Source: Craspedostauros australis
Lineage: Eukaryota > Bacillariophyta > Bacillariophyceae > Mastogloiales > Achnanthaceae
Reading direction: 5' to 3'
DNA: 64,000 bases
NCBI GenBank assembly: GCA_026770025.1
Contig: JAMXDE010000027.1
Location: 248,001 to 312,000, forward strand
Positions 10,830 to 21,596 of this stretch are shown here, piece after piece (the first letter of the stretch is position 1; each line of letters opens with the position of its first letter). The notes under the pieces were generated by a model, which ran no database searches, had not been told where the DNA came from, and saw nothing but the letters and a program-made list of their open reading frames with translations. A program made the translations under genes and the position numbers.

Positions 10830-12312
10830 TCATCGTTGAAATCCAAACAGCTGCGCAGCTTCATCCAACGTGGGAAGGCTGTCGCACTTGGGAGTCGATG
10901 CTTCACAGCACGATTGGCGCCAAAGCTCCGTGCTGATGCGCCGGTACTTGGGCCTCGGGGATGGGACATCCTGCGTCGACTTGCGCTTGTGCGACGGGAT
11001 GACGATGCTGAGTTGCGGCGTGGTGGTGGGTGGTGATGTCTTTGTGTGCTTCGCGTCGACAGCGCTGTCGTCATCGTCGTCGTCGTCCTTCTTTGTGGTC
11101 TCGTCTTGTGGCTGTGAATTGGAGATAGCGAGGAGGAATGTAGGGAGTGGCGAGGCGAAGTGAGGGAGGGAATGCACAAGTATCGGTGAGCGAAATCAAT
11201 GGAAAAGAGATCAATGGATGTATCATAACGATATCAGTAATGCTGTTTGAGCACACACGCCATTTGCTTACCTTGCTGACTGGAACGGTTTCAGTCGTCT
11301 TGGCCTCGGCCTTCGTTTCGGCCTCATCCTGCACGACCGCCGGCGTGGCTTCGTCGCTGATCGCCGCACGTGGACTTTGCGCAGCATCGTGCTGATCGCA
11401 GCCATCGTCGCTTTCGCTTTCGGTTTCGGAACCGGACAGGGACGAATTGCTCGAGATCTCGCTGACCGTGGCAGGAACGGCGTTGAGCATCAACGAGGAC
11501 TGCACGATGTTGCGGATGGACTGCAGCTCCAGCGACTGGTGGAGGATGGAGAGCGGCGAGACGGTGGTTGTTGCGTGCGGCGAGGATGGTTCCGCGGTTG
11601 GTGTCTTCAACGTGGGCTTCTGCAGGCTGTTGTTGATCAGCTGGGCCAGTGGTTGGGTTGGTCTTGACGGAGATGGCGGAGCCGGGGCCGGCACGGGTTG
11701 TGCCAGCGGCTGGTGCTGCTGCGGTTGAGCGGATCCCATGCCGAAGTGGCTCAGCGATGTTGCCTGCAAGGAGGGCACTGGCATGGATGGTGGTGGAGAC
11801 AGATCGAAGGTCACGAAGCCGTTGCCTGCGGATGGCAATGTGAGGCTTGGACGGAAGGAGGAGGCATCCTGCGCCATGGCGTTGACATGGTTCGAAACCA
11901 CGGCGGCTGCCGCAGCTGCTACGGCCGCGACCTGAGCCTGCGCTTGAGCGGCGGCCACCGCAGCATGAGCCTGCTGCTGGAGTCGGGCCTCGACGCGTGG
12001 CTTCCAGAACCTCTTGCGGTTGTTGACGAACCAGTTGGTGAGCTGCTTCATCTCGATGCCCGTGTCTGCCATGATCTTGACCTTCTCCTGTTCGGTGGGG
12101 TACGGGTGGGCGATGTGTTCTGGCGACATGATCCAGGCCTTGAGGTACTCCACCGTCTCAGGCGGGAGGCAGTTGGTCTTGCGTTGCTTCGATGATCTTC
12201 TGATGCTGCTGCTGCCTGTATTGTTGTTGTTGCTATTGCTGTTGTTGTTGTTGATGTTGTTGTTTGCGGTGGGCATGACGGCCCCCGTGCTCAAAGTGCT
12301 TGTGTCGAACAT
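10830..12312 (-). CDS. TALE-class homeodomain transcription factor (two exons)
   Basis: This is a sequence-specific nuclear DNA-binding protein. Exon 1 runs 12312-11272 (347 codons) and exon 2 runs 11111-10830 (93 codons plus stop). The intron 11271-11112 has GTAAGC and CACAG borders and is phase 0, giving 440 residues. After an Asn-rich N-terminus (about residues 17-32) comes the homeodomain at about 43-105. It includes the TALE hallmark H-P-Y-P-T three-residue loop extension and recognition helix Q-L-T-N-W-F-V-N-N-R-K-R-F-W. An Ala/Gln-rich stretch, Pro-rich linkers and an acidic Asp run in exon 2 follow, typical of activation regions. No KNOX or PBC partner domain is visible. In green and brown algae TALE pairs control the haploid-diploid switch; a similar role here is inference only. 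Confidence 0.88.
11112..11271 (-). other. Intron of the homeobox gene
   Basis: On the minus strand the donor GTAAGC follows the codons for V-S-K and the acceptor CACAG precedes P-Q-D-E-T. The intron is 160 bp and phase 0. Reading through it gives an unrelated hydrophobic tail, so splicing is favoured. Confidence 0.8.
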
Positions 12313-13225
12313 CTTTTTGTGCTTTGGATCTTTGTTGTTCTTTGCTGTGATATGTCGTCGTATAGATGGCTGGCTATCTGACTAGCTGGCTGTTGGAATA
12401 GTGAGTGTTGTTGTTGAGGTCTGCTGTTAGCTGATAGCTGGGCTGATATCTGGACTGGGTTGTGGATTGTGTGGAGCGTATGTTGGTTTGTGATGATCTG
12501 GGGATGTCGTTGTTGATGTTGATGTTGTTGACGATGGTGATCCAAAGAGAGAAGAAGGTGAAATTGCAGCAACGGAAGAATGCGGCCGATGCGAATGAAG
12601 AAGAAGCAGTGATTGTGAGATCAACAAGCGAGAAAGAGGGGGATACGCGAGAACGAAGGCAGAAGCCGTGTGGAGCAGCAGCGGCAGGAAGCGCGCTGCT
12701 GCAACCACCCACCCACCCGCCCATCCATCCATACTGCCACCAAAAGCACGAGGAACAAGCCGCAGTCCACTCCACCATCTCCGTGCGCGTGATGGATCCA
12801 TGTTCCTGGTGTGGCTGTTGTTGTTGTTGCTGCCACGCCATCTCATGTCATGTCTCGTCATGCACCGCAACGTGATGTCCGATCCGTGTGTTGTCTCCGC
12901 TGATGCCATCGTCGTCCATTGCCCTGTTCACATCTGGAACGAAAACGAGAACGCTTCTGCCCAAAGACACCATCGGTGCCAGAATGTCCGCAGCGATCTG
13001 ATTGGATTAAGCCAGATGACACCATGGTGCAACTTTGCAGTAACCCGGACCATCCAGACCACGTCAGCTTTGCATCGACAAAATTAGTTGTGCAAGAGGC
13101 CGCAGTGTGCCCACGTCACGATTTCGCACACGTCATGAAGATACCATTTGCGGCCATCAGGTCGCCAACTTTTGATTGGTGGAAATGGGTGTGCTTGATG
13201 TTTCAGTCGCGGGTTGCAAGACGTT

Positions 13226-13250
13226 TTTTTCTTCTTCTTCTTCTTCTTCG
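13226..13250. repeat. TTC trinucleotide tract
   Basis: A short T run passes into about seven TTC/CTT units. It is a simple sequence repeat. Confidence 0.85.
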
Positions 13251-14047
13251 ACCTCCGAGATGAGGTTGGCCAAGGTGAAGTGATCCTCACCGCGACCACA
13301 GCCAACGGCAACCACAAACGGCGGGCACGCGATGACAGGAGCAAGATCATGTTCGGTGTTGCCGGACTGTGTGGTGCGGGACGGAAGTGAAGGAAAACTT
13401 CATGATGCTTTCGGAGATGGATGATGGTCGTCGATCTTTGTTGGCCTCGGCGGTGCTTTTGTGTTCCAGGGATGGAGCCAGGATCGATGACGTTGCGCGC
13501 GCTTTGCTGTTGGATGGATCACTTCGCATTTGTGTATTTGCAGGTACGTGGCCCATCTATTCTATCTTCTCCGTTTGCATCGTGAGGAGTCGTTAATGTG
13601 ACTTTGTGTGCTGGGTGATGTTTTGGTGGCGATGGGACGGTGTCGATGATTGGGCTTGGCTGTGTCTTGGCAGTTGTTGCATTCACGCACGAGTATGTAC
13701 GAGTATCCGAGTAACTCACCTGTTTGTTACGACGTCTTCTGCTTTGCAGCGAACTGAATTCGAACGAGAATCACTTGTATGGTGCTGTATGGTATGAGAG
13801 GAGATGGTGGATGTTGTCTGTTGACTTTGGTGTTGTTTTGTGGATGATGCCTGTTGGTGATTCTTGTCGAGATGGCTGCTGCCTGGTGGAGGCTGTTGTG
13901 AGCAGATGCTTTTGTGTCTGAATCGAAAGATGAAAAGATGGAGGCAATGCAATGGATGGATGGATGGATGCCTGTGGTCGCTTTGTTTCCGTTGGCGTTT
14001 TGCTTCCCGTTTGATGTCTGGTTGCTTGTTTTTCTTTGTTTCGCGTC

Positions 14048-14090
14048 GTGATGTGATGTGATGTGACGTGACGTGATGTAATGTGATGGG
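14048..14090. repeat. ATGTG/ACGTG imperfect pentanucleotide repeat
   Basis: Repeated GATGTGATGTGACGTGACGTG-type units form an imperfect simple repeat. The ACGTG cores match generic bZIP-type sites, but within a simple repeat this carries little weight. Confidence 0.7.
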
Positions 14091-15108
14091 TGTTGGTACT
14101 TGCTGCGACCTTTGGATGGTGTTGGGATGAGCTCTACAGTTCGCCGTCGTTGGCTGATGCGAGGTTGATGTTTGCCAACGTCGACAAAAGCTTGTTCTGC
14201 CAAAACAGATTAGACGCAAGTTCAATGAGCCATCGTGTGCGTCGCGACCCAACGAGCCACCAACTCTCATCCGCCCAACTCCACTTCAGTCCTGTTTTGG
14301 CGCCGCTTTCGCGGTGCAACCTGTCCCATTCTGCATTTTCAGTCCATCTGCCTTGGCATTGGAAGACATCACGCTGTCGACTTGTTCTTCTCTTCCTCTT
14401 CCTCCAACACTCGACGTGCGATGCACCAAGAGTGCGGCAGTTGATGGACGGCGGAACCTGGATCGTTTCAATGTGCAATCATTGTCGACGAATCAAATGG
14501 CACGGATGCTGGTTCTGGTTCTGGATGTAGCGGCCACATCGAGCCATGTGGTGTCAACCTCCATCATTTCATTGACACGATGACCATGACGTCAGGTTGC
14601 CATCATGAACGGATGATAATCCACGGTTAAGAACGTTAACTTGACGCATTCAAAATCAACACGAACTCCGTTGCAAAATATGAAATGGCGGCTGTGCTTT
14701 TCCATCATTCTTTGCCAAAAACCGGAAAGATCCAAAATCTGCGTGGTCCTTCGCAAGGAGACACACAGCAGCAGGTTGGTGATGACGCCATCAGCCAGTA
14801 CCATCAGCCACCACCACCAACCAACGCCACCCATAGTAGTACTCGTACCTGTGCGACTACCGCGGTCATTCCAAACCTTCGTGTTGCCCACATCATCATT
14901 CCTCACAACACAGGATCCGCATGTACCAATACATACTCGCAGGATAGCATCACTCTTGCGTGAGCAACACTACATGCGTGCTTCTCGGCCATCCTCTTGA
15001 GCCATCGGTACAACACACCGCATCGTTCCAAGCAGGTCCATCGTATCCATCGTATCGATCGTAGCACCATACTCGTATGGACGCAACATCCGACAACTCA
15101 TCATATTC

Positions 15109-17443
15109 ATGATGCGCCGCATTGCAACCAACGTTCCGCGATTGCTGCGATCCAACGGAGTTGCATCCGTCAGACGCGGCCGTGTTAGAATCGCTGACCC
15201 TGTTCCACCAACGCAGTGGCGATCGCGACCGCATCACCAACAAATGATGGTGGCGTGGACATCGCAGTCCGCTGGATCATCTGAAAAGACGGACGACGAA
15301 CTGGCTGCTGTCAAAGCGGCCAGGTCTGCGCGCAAGTGAGTCAGTCGGGACGGACCAAGCTATGTTACTTGGATGTGGAATGTGCATCCCGAGGAGAGCA
15401 CCTTCCTGCTCTTCTATGCTGCGTGCTTGATGGAAGATGGCAACCACCTCCTCCACATGACATGAGTTGTGACGTGGCCAGTCTCTGAATCGTATAGCAT
15501 TTGCGTTCAGCAGTCGCGATAAGTGTCTCCGTCTGTTCGCAGGCCACGTTCCCCCTCTGGCGCAGAACAGCAGAATCCCTCACACTCTCTATCTGCCGTG
15601 TCCTACCACATGCCATCTATCGATTCCTTCTTTCGTTCCTTCCTTGCATTGCCTCTGTAATCATTCAACCCACCGTTGATGACACACAGAGCAGAAAAGG
15701 AACGCCACAAGGCAGAAAAGAAAGCCAAGAAGGCTGCGAACTTCGAACAAAAGGCGCAGGCTGAAACGATTCACGATGTCACCTACCTCTCCGTCGATGA
15801 TCAGCACACCTACGAGCCATTCGGCGACATGGCTCGCATCATGTCACGCAGTCGCACAGGACGGGACTTTGTGCAGGTTTCCGATCTGGGCGCCCATGGT
15901 TCGATTCAGAGGGGTGACACGGTGTGGTTGCGAGGACGTTTGCAATCGATCCGCATCAAGGGTGGATCATGCTTCCTGGTGTTGCGGCAGAATTCTTTCC
16001 ACACGGTCCAGGCATGCTACTTCAAGGACAAGACAAATCCCGAGCTGTCGAGCAAAATGATGCGGTATTTGAAGACGCTGACTGCTGAAAGCATCGTCGA
16101 TGTGGAAGCAACGGTGGTGGATGCGACAGTCAAATCCTGCAGCATCCAGGATGTGGAGCTATCATTGCGCCGGATCCACGCGGTGACGAAGGCAGCTTCC
16201 ATGTTGCCATTCGAAGTTGGCGATGCCGGTCGCAGCGAAGACGAAGTGGATGAATCCCAGGATGAGGACCGTCCCTACAATCGCTTGGGGTCACGGCTGC
16301 GCCTCGACAACCGATGGATCGATCTGCGTGCGCCCGCCAACAACGCTATCCTACGCGTCCAATCCATGGTGTGCCAGCTCTTTCGAGAATCCCTGTACTC
16401 GCAGGGCTTCACCGAAATCCATACGCCAAAATTGCTGGCCGGCGCAAGCGAGAGCGGTGCGGAAGTTTTCACCACGGATTACTTCGGCCAAACCGCGTGT
16501 CTGGCACAGTCCCCGCAGCTGTACAAGCAAATGGCCATCGCGTCGGACTTGACACGCGTATTCGAGATCGGACCCGTGTTCCGTGCCGAAAAATCCATTT
16601 CGCGACGTCACTTGTGCGAATTTACCGGCTTGGATTTGGAGATGGCGATCGATGATCATTACATGGAGACTCTGGAGGTGGTGCACAGTATGTTCAAGCA
16701 TATCTTCAACGGGTTGGAAGAGCGGTTGGCGGGGGAGCTCAAAGTGATTCGCGAACAGTACCACTCGGAGCCCGTCACGTTCACGGATGAACCGTGTGTT
16801 TTGCATTGGCCAGAAGCAATGCAGATTCTCCATGACGAAGGCTTTGACATCGGGGATGGGATGGAAGATCTCAGTGGGACCATGGTGAGTGCATCAGCGT
16901 GTCCCATTGCTGCTGCTGCTGCTGCTGGTGGTGTGGTGGTGGTTGTTGTTGATTTCTCCCATGTAAACCTTCTATGGTAACCCATGATCAATCATTCACT
17001 CACGCGAACTCTCCCACGCACACACCACGCGCATGGCACTATCCCCTCAGGAACTCGCGCTGGGGAAGGTGGTCAAGGAGAAGTACGGTACAGATTTCTT
17101 CATGCTGGACAAGTACCCCATGACTGTTCGCCCGTTCTACACCATGCCGTGTCCCGACGATTCCAAATTTTCTAATTCGTACGACATGTTCATCCGAGGG
17201 CAAGAGATCTGCTCTGGCGCACAGCGGTGTCATGATCCAGAATTGCTGTTGGACATCTTGCAACAGAAAGGTGTCTCACCGGGAGATGGCTTGGACAAGT
17301 ACATCGAGTCCTTCCGCCATGGCGTGGATCCTCATGCCGGCGCTGGCATCGGATTGGAACGCGTCGTGTTTCTGTACCTTGGGCTGAACAACATCCGCAA
17401 GGCGTCCATGTTCCCGCGTGATCCCAACCGATGTTCACCATGA
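15109..17443 (+). CDS. Aspartyl-tRNA synthetase, eukaryotic cytosolic type (three exons)
   Basis: The enzyme charges tRNA-Asp with aspartate using ATP and is class II. Exons are 15109-15335, 15690-16884 and 17051-17443, about 604 residues. Exon 1 encodes an Arg-rich, acid-free N-terminus ([14 protein letters not shown]) that looks like a mitochondrial presequence. An in-frame Met pair at 15244 and 15247 could start the cytosolic form, whose Lys/Ala-rich helix ([11 protein letters not shown]) is typical of eukaryotic AspRS. An OB-fold anticodon domain follows ([10 protein letters not shown] ... F-L-V-L-R-Q). Class II motif 2 is [21 protein letters not shown] and motif 3 is G-I-G-L-E-R-V ... 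M-F-P-R-D-P-N-R. The first exon is the least certain part. Confidence 0.92.
15336..15689 (+). other. AspRS intron 1
   Basis: This is a GTGAGT ... ACACAG intron of 354 bp in phase 2. Joining AA to A makes Lys and connects S-A-R-K to A-E-K-E-R without a break. Confidence 0.8.
16885..17050 (+). other. AspRS intron 2
   Basis: This is a GTGAGT ... CCTCAG intron of 166 bp in phase 0. It contains a TGC/GGT/TTG simple repeat. Splicing joins E-D-L-S-G-T-M to [12 protein letters not shown], matching the family. Confidence 0.88.
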
Positions 17444-19013
17444 GTGCTGCGACTCTGCTCGCGCTCCAGCGTCAAACGAGCTGTCTACCGCAACGCAAGA
17501 ATCTATTATGACCCGAGTGAGCGAGTGGACCAACCTTTTGTAAGGTAGAGTGGCGCTTTTTCCTCGATGACAACATAACTAATCATATGAAACTACTCCT
17601 TATAGTCTTCATAGCAACAGGAAAATTACCCAGAATCTCAAAGTCTATATTTTAAGGTTTATGGATCGATCTTTTCTTGCACAGCAGTCACATGGGTCCA
17701 ACTGTACAAAACCTGCTGTTTTTCGCCGAAGGCGTCGTTCGTTTGGGACACGTTGAATACGGTCCACTCGCTGACTCGCTTCATACGCAATGACCATGGC
17801 TCCGTTCTCCTTCACACACAACCGTTTCGTTTCGGATCCACTGTCCCAACCACCACCAAACCAAATCAGTTGCTCACAACCAGCAAGATGCACTCCTCTA
17901 CGATGTGAAGTGAAGTGAAGTGCCTCTCTCTCCTGATGCTGCGAGACCGTCATAGAACACGACCAAGGTCGAAAGCAAGATCAAGAGCGAAGGAACACAA
18001 CAGGATACACTCTGGGGTCGGCATCCGTCATTCTGCTCCTGTGCTGGCGCAGCCATGGGAACGCAATGGCAAATCTAGACATGACCAACGCGACGTGCGA
18101 ACGTATCAATCCTGCATACGAGTGCGAGGACGAGGACGAGCACTCCCTGCAGAGGTTGCTCCATCTCTAGATCCATCCATCCTTCGCTCTAACCACCCTC
18201 ATGACCACAGCAAATATCTGCATGACCGCAGTGCATGGTATCACAGTCTGATTGATGGAACGATGCGCCCAGGCTCCGATGCAATGCAACGGAATGCAAT
18301 GTGAAGTGAGGTGAAGTGTCTCTCTGATGACACCCCGGTATTCACAGAACAAGACCAAGATCGAAAGCGAGAATGAGAGTGAGAGCAAAGGCAAGAGCGA
18401 AGGAACAGACAAGGGCACGGGCTGGAGAAAGCCACTGTCATGTTGATCTGGCGAAGCAACAGCAACGCCATGGCGGCAACGTTTCGCTCATCACAACGCG
18501 ATGCGAACAGATCCATCCTGCATACGGAGGTTGGTTCGTGGTTTCTGATACTTCATCTCCAACTCTGAGGGTGGCCCACGCAGACTTCAACCGCAGTCGA
18601 CATCAGCGCCCATTTCAAGGGCATAGGACTACGATGTTCTACTGTATGGTACCCATGTTCCCTCTTGCACCATCAGCTTCATTCTGCGTGATGCTCTGAT
18701 GAGTTCACGATCGCATTGAAACGTCGTTTCTGAGTGAAGCCGAAATTGGCAACAACACGAACAATAGAGCAACATGCATGACATCAAACATGTGCTCTCC
18801 AACTCCAACAGTCGAAGCCCCTTGCTCTTGGCATTGCCTGAAGGAGAAGCAGGAAGCAAAAGGATCATCATCATCGTCATCATCACCTCTCACAATATCA
18901 ACAAACTCCACTTCGAATCGGAAACTGACAGCAATAGCAAAAGCAACAACAACACATCAGCATCGAATCCCATCGTTCCATCACTCCACAACATACCATA
19001 CAGCACGATAACC
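17444..19013. other. Intergenic region with a diverged internal duplication
   Basis: No gene is convincing. Two stretches about 396 bp apart, near 17901-18130 and 18297-18530, resemble each other in the same order: GTGAAGTGA repeats, CTCTCT, GACCAAG(G/A)TCGAAAGC, GAGCGAAGGAAC, CATGGxxxGCAA, ACGCGAxGTGCGAAC and ATCCTGCATACG. The last part before 19014 is probably the leader of the secreted-protein gene. Confidence 0.5.
17901..18530. repeat. Diverged direct duplication (two copies of about 230 bp)
   Basis: Copy A is about 17901-18130 and copy B about 18297-18530. Shared words include GACCAAG-TCGAAAGC, AGAGCGAAGGAACA and ATCCTGCATACG in the same order, with many substitutions and indels. The edges are approximate. 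Confidence 0.6.
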
Positions 19014-21596
19014 ATGATAATCCACGCCAAGGCAATCATCACCACCACTCTCCTTGTTGCCTTTGTGGCAGTGGCCGAAGCGCGCCTCAACAGAGATAAG
19101 ACCACGGATGATGCGGATGAAATGCGCTTGGCATTGCAAGCCACTCGCACAATCAAGGCTGCTGTCGGCGTCGGCAACAACAAGGGTGCCAAAACAAACA
19201 AGAACGGCATTTCCGAACCCTCCGATCCACCATCTCCAATGCCTTCGGCGTCCAAGGAGACTGCAGGTCCAACAACCATGCCCACATGGATTCCAAACGC
19301 TCATCCAACGGCCGATCCCACACGCTCTCCGACCTCGCCAACATCAAAGCCAACATCTGCTCCAGCCATCTTCGATTCCACCATCGAAGTTGTTTGCAAG
19401 CCCGATGGAACCACCGCCCTCACACAATATGAAGCCAAACCCAAGATCATCATCTGCAACTCTGCCAAGCCATCATGCCGCGAGGCAGTGGCCGCTGTCA
19501 AGAAATCCGAGCAACTACAGAACTTCTTTGGATGCGCAGGAGACCTTGGCGAAGGAGCTGCACGCAAGCTATTCAACAAGTACGCATCGGACGACATGCT
19601 TGCTGGTCAGTTGGCATTGATCGCTGCCACCAAGCCGCTCCTCGTCACCGAACGACCAGATGCAATGGAGAAGGCGTGCATGACCATCGGAATGGCCCAG
19701 TCGCCTCCGGTCGCAGATCCATGCTGCCAAGGACCCTCAGGATGCACCTCAGTCACTGGTTCCGCCTCCAACTCTCCTCCATTCATGACCATCGCCATCA
19801 CGGCATGCACCGGTGACAGTGCCTGCAAGGACATGGGACCGAACCCTCTCATCCTGGATACTTCCTGCACTGGCGTGAGTGCATGTGAGTTGATGAATGA
19901 GAATGAGATCAATCCCTTCATCACAGGAGTCACCTTCGTTGGCGAGATGGCATGCACCACCCCTCAATCTTGTGAGGGAGTGGGACGCCGCTCCCATGGT
20001 GATGTCACCATCCAGACCGGCGCATGCATCGGATCAGAGGCATGCAATTCCACTGGACGCCGAGTTGTGCAGAAGGCACCATCCTTCCGCTTCCGCAGCC
20101 ATATCGCCATCGGTGAGAATGCGTGCGTTGGCAGTAATGCCTGCAAGGAAGCCCATTCCACTGTCAACCATGGTGCTGCTGGCAAGTATGCAGGAAGCCT
20201 GAGCATTGGTGATGGTGGTTGTGCTGATGAAGGCTCATGTGAGAAGCTTGGCTTGAATGACAGGATGAGAACCAACATCATCGTTCCTCCTGGTGGATGT
20301 GGCCGTGCCAAAGGCTGCAGGGGATGCATGACGAAGACGGAGTGCGACTCCGATGAAGTCTACATTATCAGCGATGTTGATGGAGCCTGTCCAAAGGGAG
20401 GCAGCAGCTCTGGTGGCAATCCTACTGGTGACAAGGTGGAGGAGTTCTGTATTGGCAAGGACACTTTGCCCACAGAGTGTCCAACCTTTTCCCCCACCCC
20501 TTTCCCCACACCTGTTACATTACCTCCCACATCGGCCCCAACGTCGGCTCCAACTCTTCCCCCAGCATCCTTCACCGTAGGATGTCTCTCAACACCAGGT
20601 ACCGAAACATCAACATTCAATTCCATCGATGGTGACATATTGTGCGATGGTGCTACAGGCACATGCGCGGACTTCGTTGCTGCGGTCGACACCCTCGGTG
20701 ACAAGGGCAAGATGGTCAAGAGCATCTTTGGATGCAATGATGAAGACCCTCCACGGCCTGTGACATTGGATGTGGCACAGGAACGCTTTGATAAGATCAA
20801 GAACGAAGAAAGTGTGACCAAAGCATTGTTGGCGATCGTGAACGAGGACAAGGAGCTCTTCACTGGTAGCGCGACTGCGGTGACGAAGGCATGCGGTGTG
20901 GAATGCTGCCGTGGCAAAAATGCTTGTACTGTTGACTCTGTTGATGGCGGTGTCATGACGGTGAGCTCAGGGTCATGTATGGGAGCTCGCGCATGCAAAC
21001 ACACACGTCCCAACACAATCATGCTTGACAGTTGCAAGGGCACAAGATCTTGCTTGCGAGTGGGAAATTTCAGACCAAATCAGCCAGTTGCTGGTGTCGA
21101 AGCCGGATTCAGGGTGATCGGACCAAGAGCTTGTCTTGCAGACCTGAGTTGCAATAGTCTTGGAGTCAATGCCTTTGGCGATATACGAATAGAAGAAGGA
21201 GCATGCGATGCAAACAGTACATGTACTGGCATTGCGAGGCGTCGCAACCAAGGATCTACAACCACGAAACCGGTCGTGGCAAGTGTCTTCGTCGGAAAGA
21301 ATGCATGCCAAGGGGGTTCCGCTTGTCGGCATTTGCATCGCTCCATACAAAAATTTGCAGGCGGCGTAATCATCGAAGCCGGTGCCTGCTCGGGTGCAAG
21401 CACGTGCCAAGATCTTGGGGAAAATGCCAACGCAACCAACGACATCATCGTCAGAGCAGGTGTCTGCACAACAGGCGCCACCTGCGCCGACTGCGCCCAA
21501 GCGTCATTGTGTAATATAAACACAGAAACGTACGTAATCGACAATGCAGGCATGGATTGCCCTGGACCAGAGCCATCTGCCTGTAAACAACTCTAA
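19014..21596 (+). CDS. Secreted Cys-rich protein with two tandem homologous modules and Pro/Thr linkers
   Basis: The ATG at 19014 is chosen because it begins a clear signal peptide (M-I-I-H-A-K-A-I-I-T-T-T-L-L-V-A-F-V-A-V-A-E-A, cleavage near residue 23). The same frame is open from 18774 but upstream residues are not signal-like. The protein has 860 residues. Each half has a Pro/Thr/Ser linker (about 90-120 and 480-515), an approximately 100-residue globular part with an F-F/I-F-G-C-x-x-D landmark, and then a run of short units of the form I-x-x-G-A-C-x-G-x-x-A-C-x-x-x-G. The even spacing of paired Cys and beta-like strands suggests a disulfide-stabilised beta-solenoid, which is inference. 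Pro/Thr linkers are typical of secreted or wall-associated diatom proteins. There is no catalytic motif and no membrane anchor. Confidence 0.85.
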   Translation: MIIHAKAIITTTLLVAFVAVAEARLNRDKTTDDADEMRLALQATRTIKAAVGVGNNKGAKTNKNGISEPSDPPSPMPSASKETAGPTTMPTWIPNAHPTADPTRSPTSPTSKPTSAPAIFDSTIEVVCKPDGTTALTQYEAKPKIIICNSAKPSCREAVAAVKKSEQLQNFFGCAGDLGEGAARKLFNKYASDDMLAGQLALIAATKPLLVTERPDAMEKACMTIGMAQSPPVADPCCQGPSGCTSVTGSASNSPPFMTIAITACTGDSACKDMGPNPLILDTSCTGVSACELMNENEINPFITGVTFVGEMACTTPQSCEGVGRRSHGDVTIQTGACIGSEACNSTGRRVVQKAPSFRFRSHIAIGENACVGSNACKEAHSTVNHGAAGKYAGSLSIGDGGCADEGSCEKLGLNDRMRTNIIVPPGGCGRAKGCRGCMTKTECDSDEVYIISDVDGACPKGGSSSGGNPTGDKVEEFCIGKDTLPTECPTFSPTPFPTPVTLPPTSAPTSAPTLPPASFTVGCLSTPGTETSTFNSIDGDILCDGATGTCADFVAAVDTLGDKGKMVKSIFGCNDEDPPRPVTLDVAQERFDKIKNEESVTKALLAIVNEDKELFTGSATAVTKACGVECCRGKNACTVDSVDGGVMTVSSGSCMGARACKHTRPNTIMLDSCKGTRSCLRVGNFRPNQPVAGVEAGFRVIGPRACLADLSCNSLGVNAFGDIRIEEGACDANSTCTGIARRRNQGSTTTKPVVASVFVGKNACQGGSACRHLHRSIQKFAGGVIIEAGACSGASTCQDLGENANATNDIIVRAGVCTTGATCADCAQASLCNINTETYVIDNAGMDCPGPEPSACKQL

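Larger units (their letters stand above)
12313..15108. other. 2.8-kb intergenic region between homeobox and AspRS genes
   Basis: I see no supportable gene. The part next to 12313 (to about 12580) is rich in CAA/TTG trinucleotides on the homeobox gene's strand and is probably its leader. There is a TTC tract at about 13226-13250 and an ATGTG-type simple repeat at about 14048-14090. Several frames of 100-180 codons occur on both strands at 13.7-14.5 kb, but they mirror each other and have simple-sequence composition. The region is long enough to hold distal regulatory DNA for the homeobox gene, which cannot be shown from sequence alone. Confidence 0.4.

Noticed and set aside
11071..11271. Continuation of the homeobox frame past the donor site
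   Set aside because: The residues turn hydrophobic and unlike the rest of the protein. A phase-0 intron joins to a better C-terminus.
18774..19013. Longer N-terminus of the secreted Cys-rich protein
   Set aside because: It would bury the signal peptide 80 residues inside the protein. Composition fits an untranslated leader.
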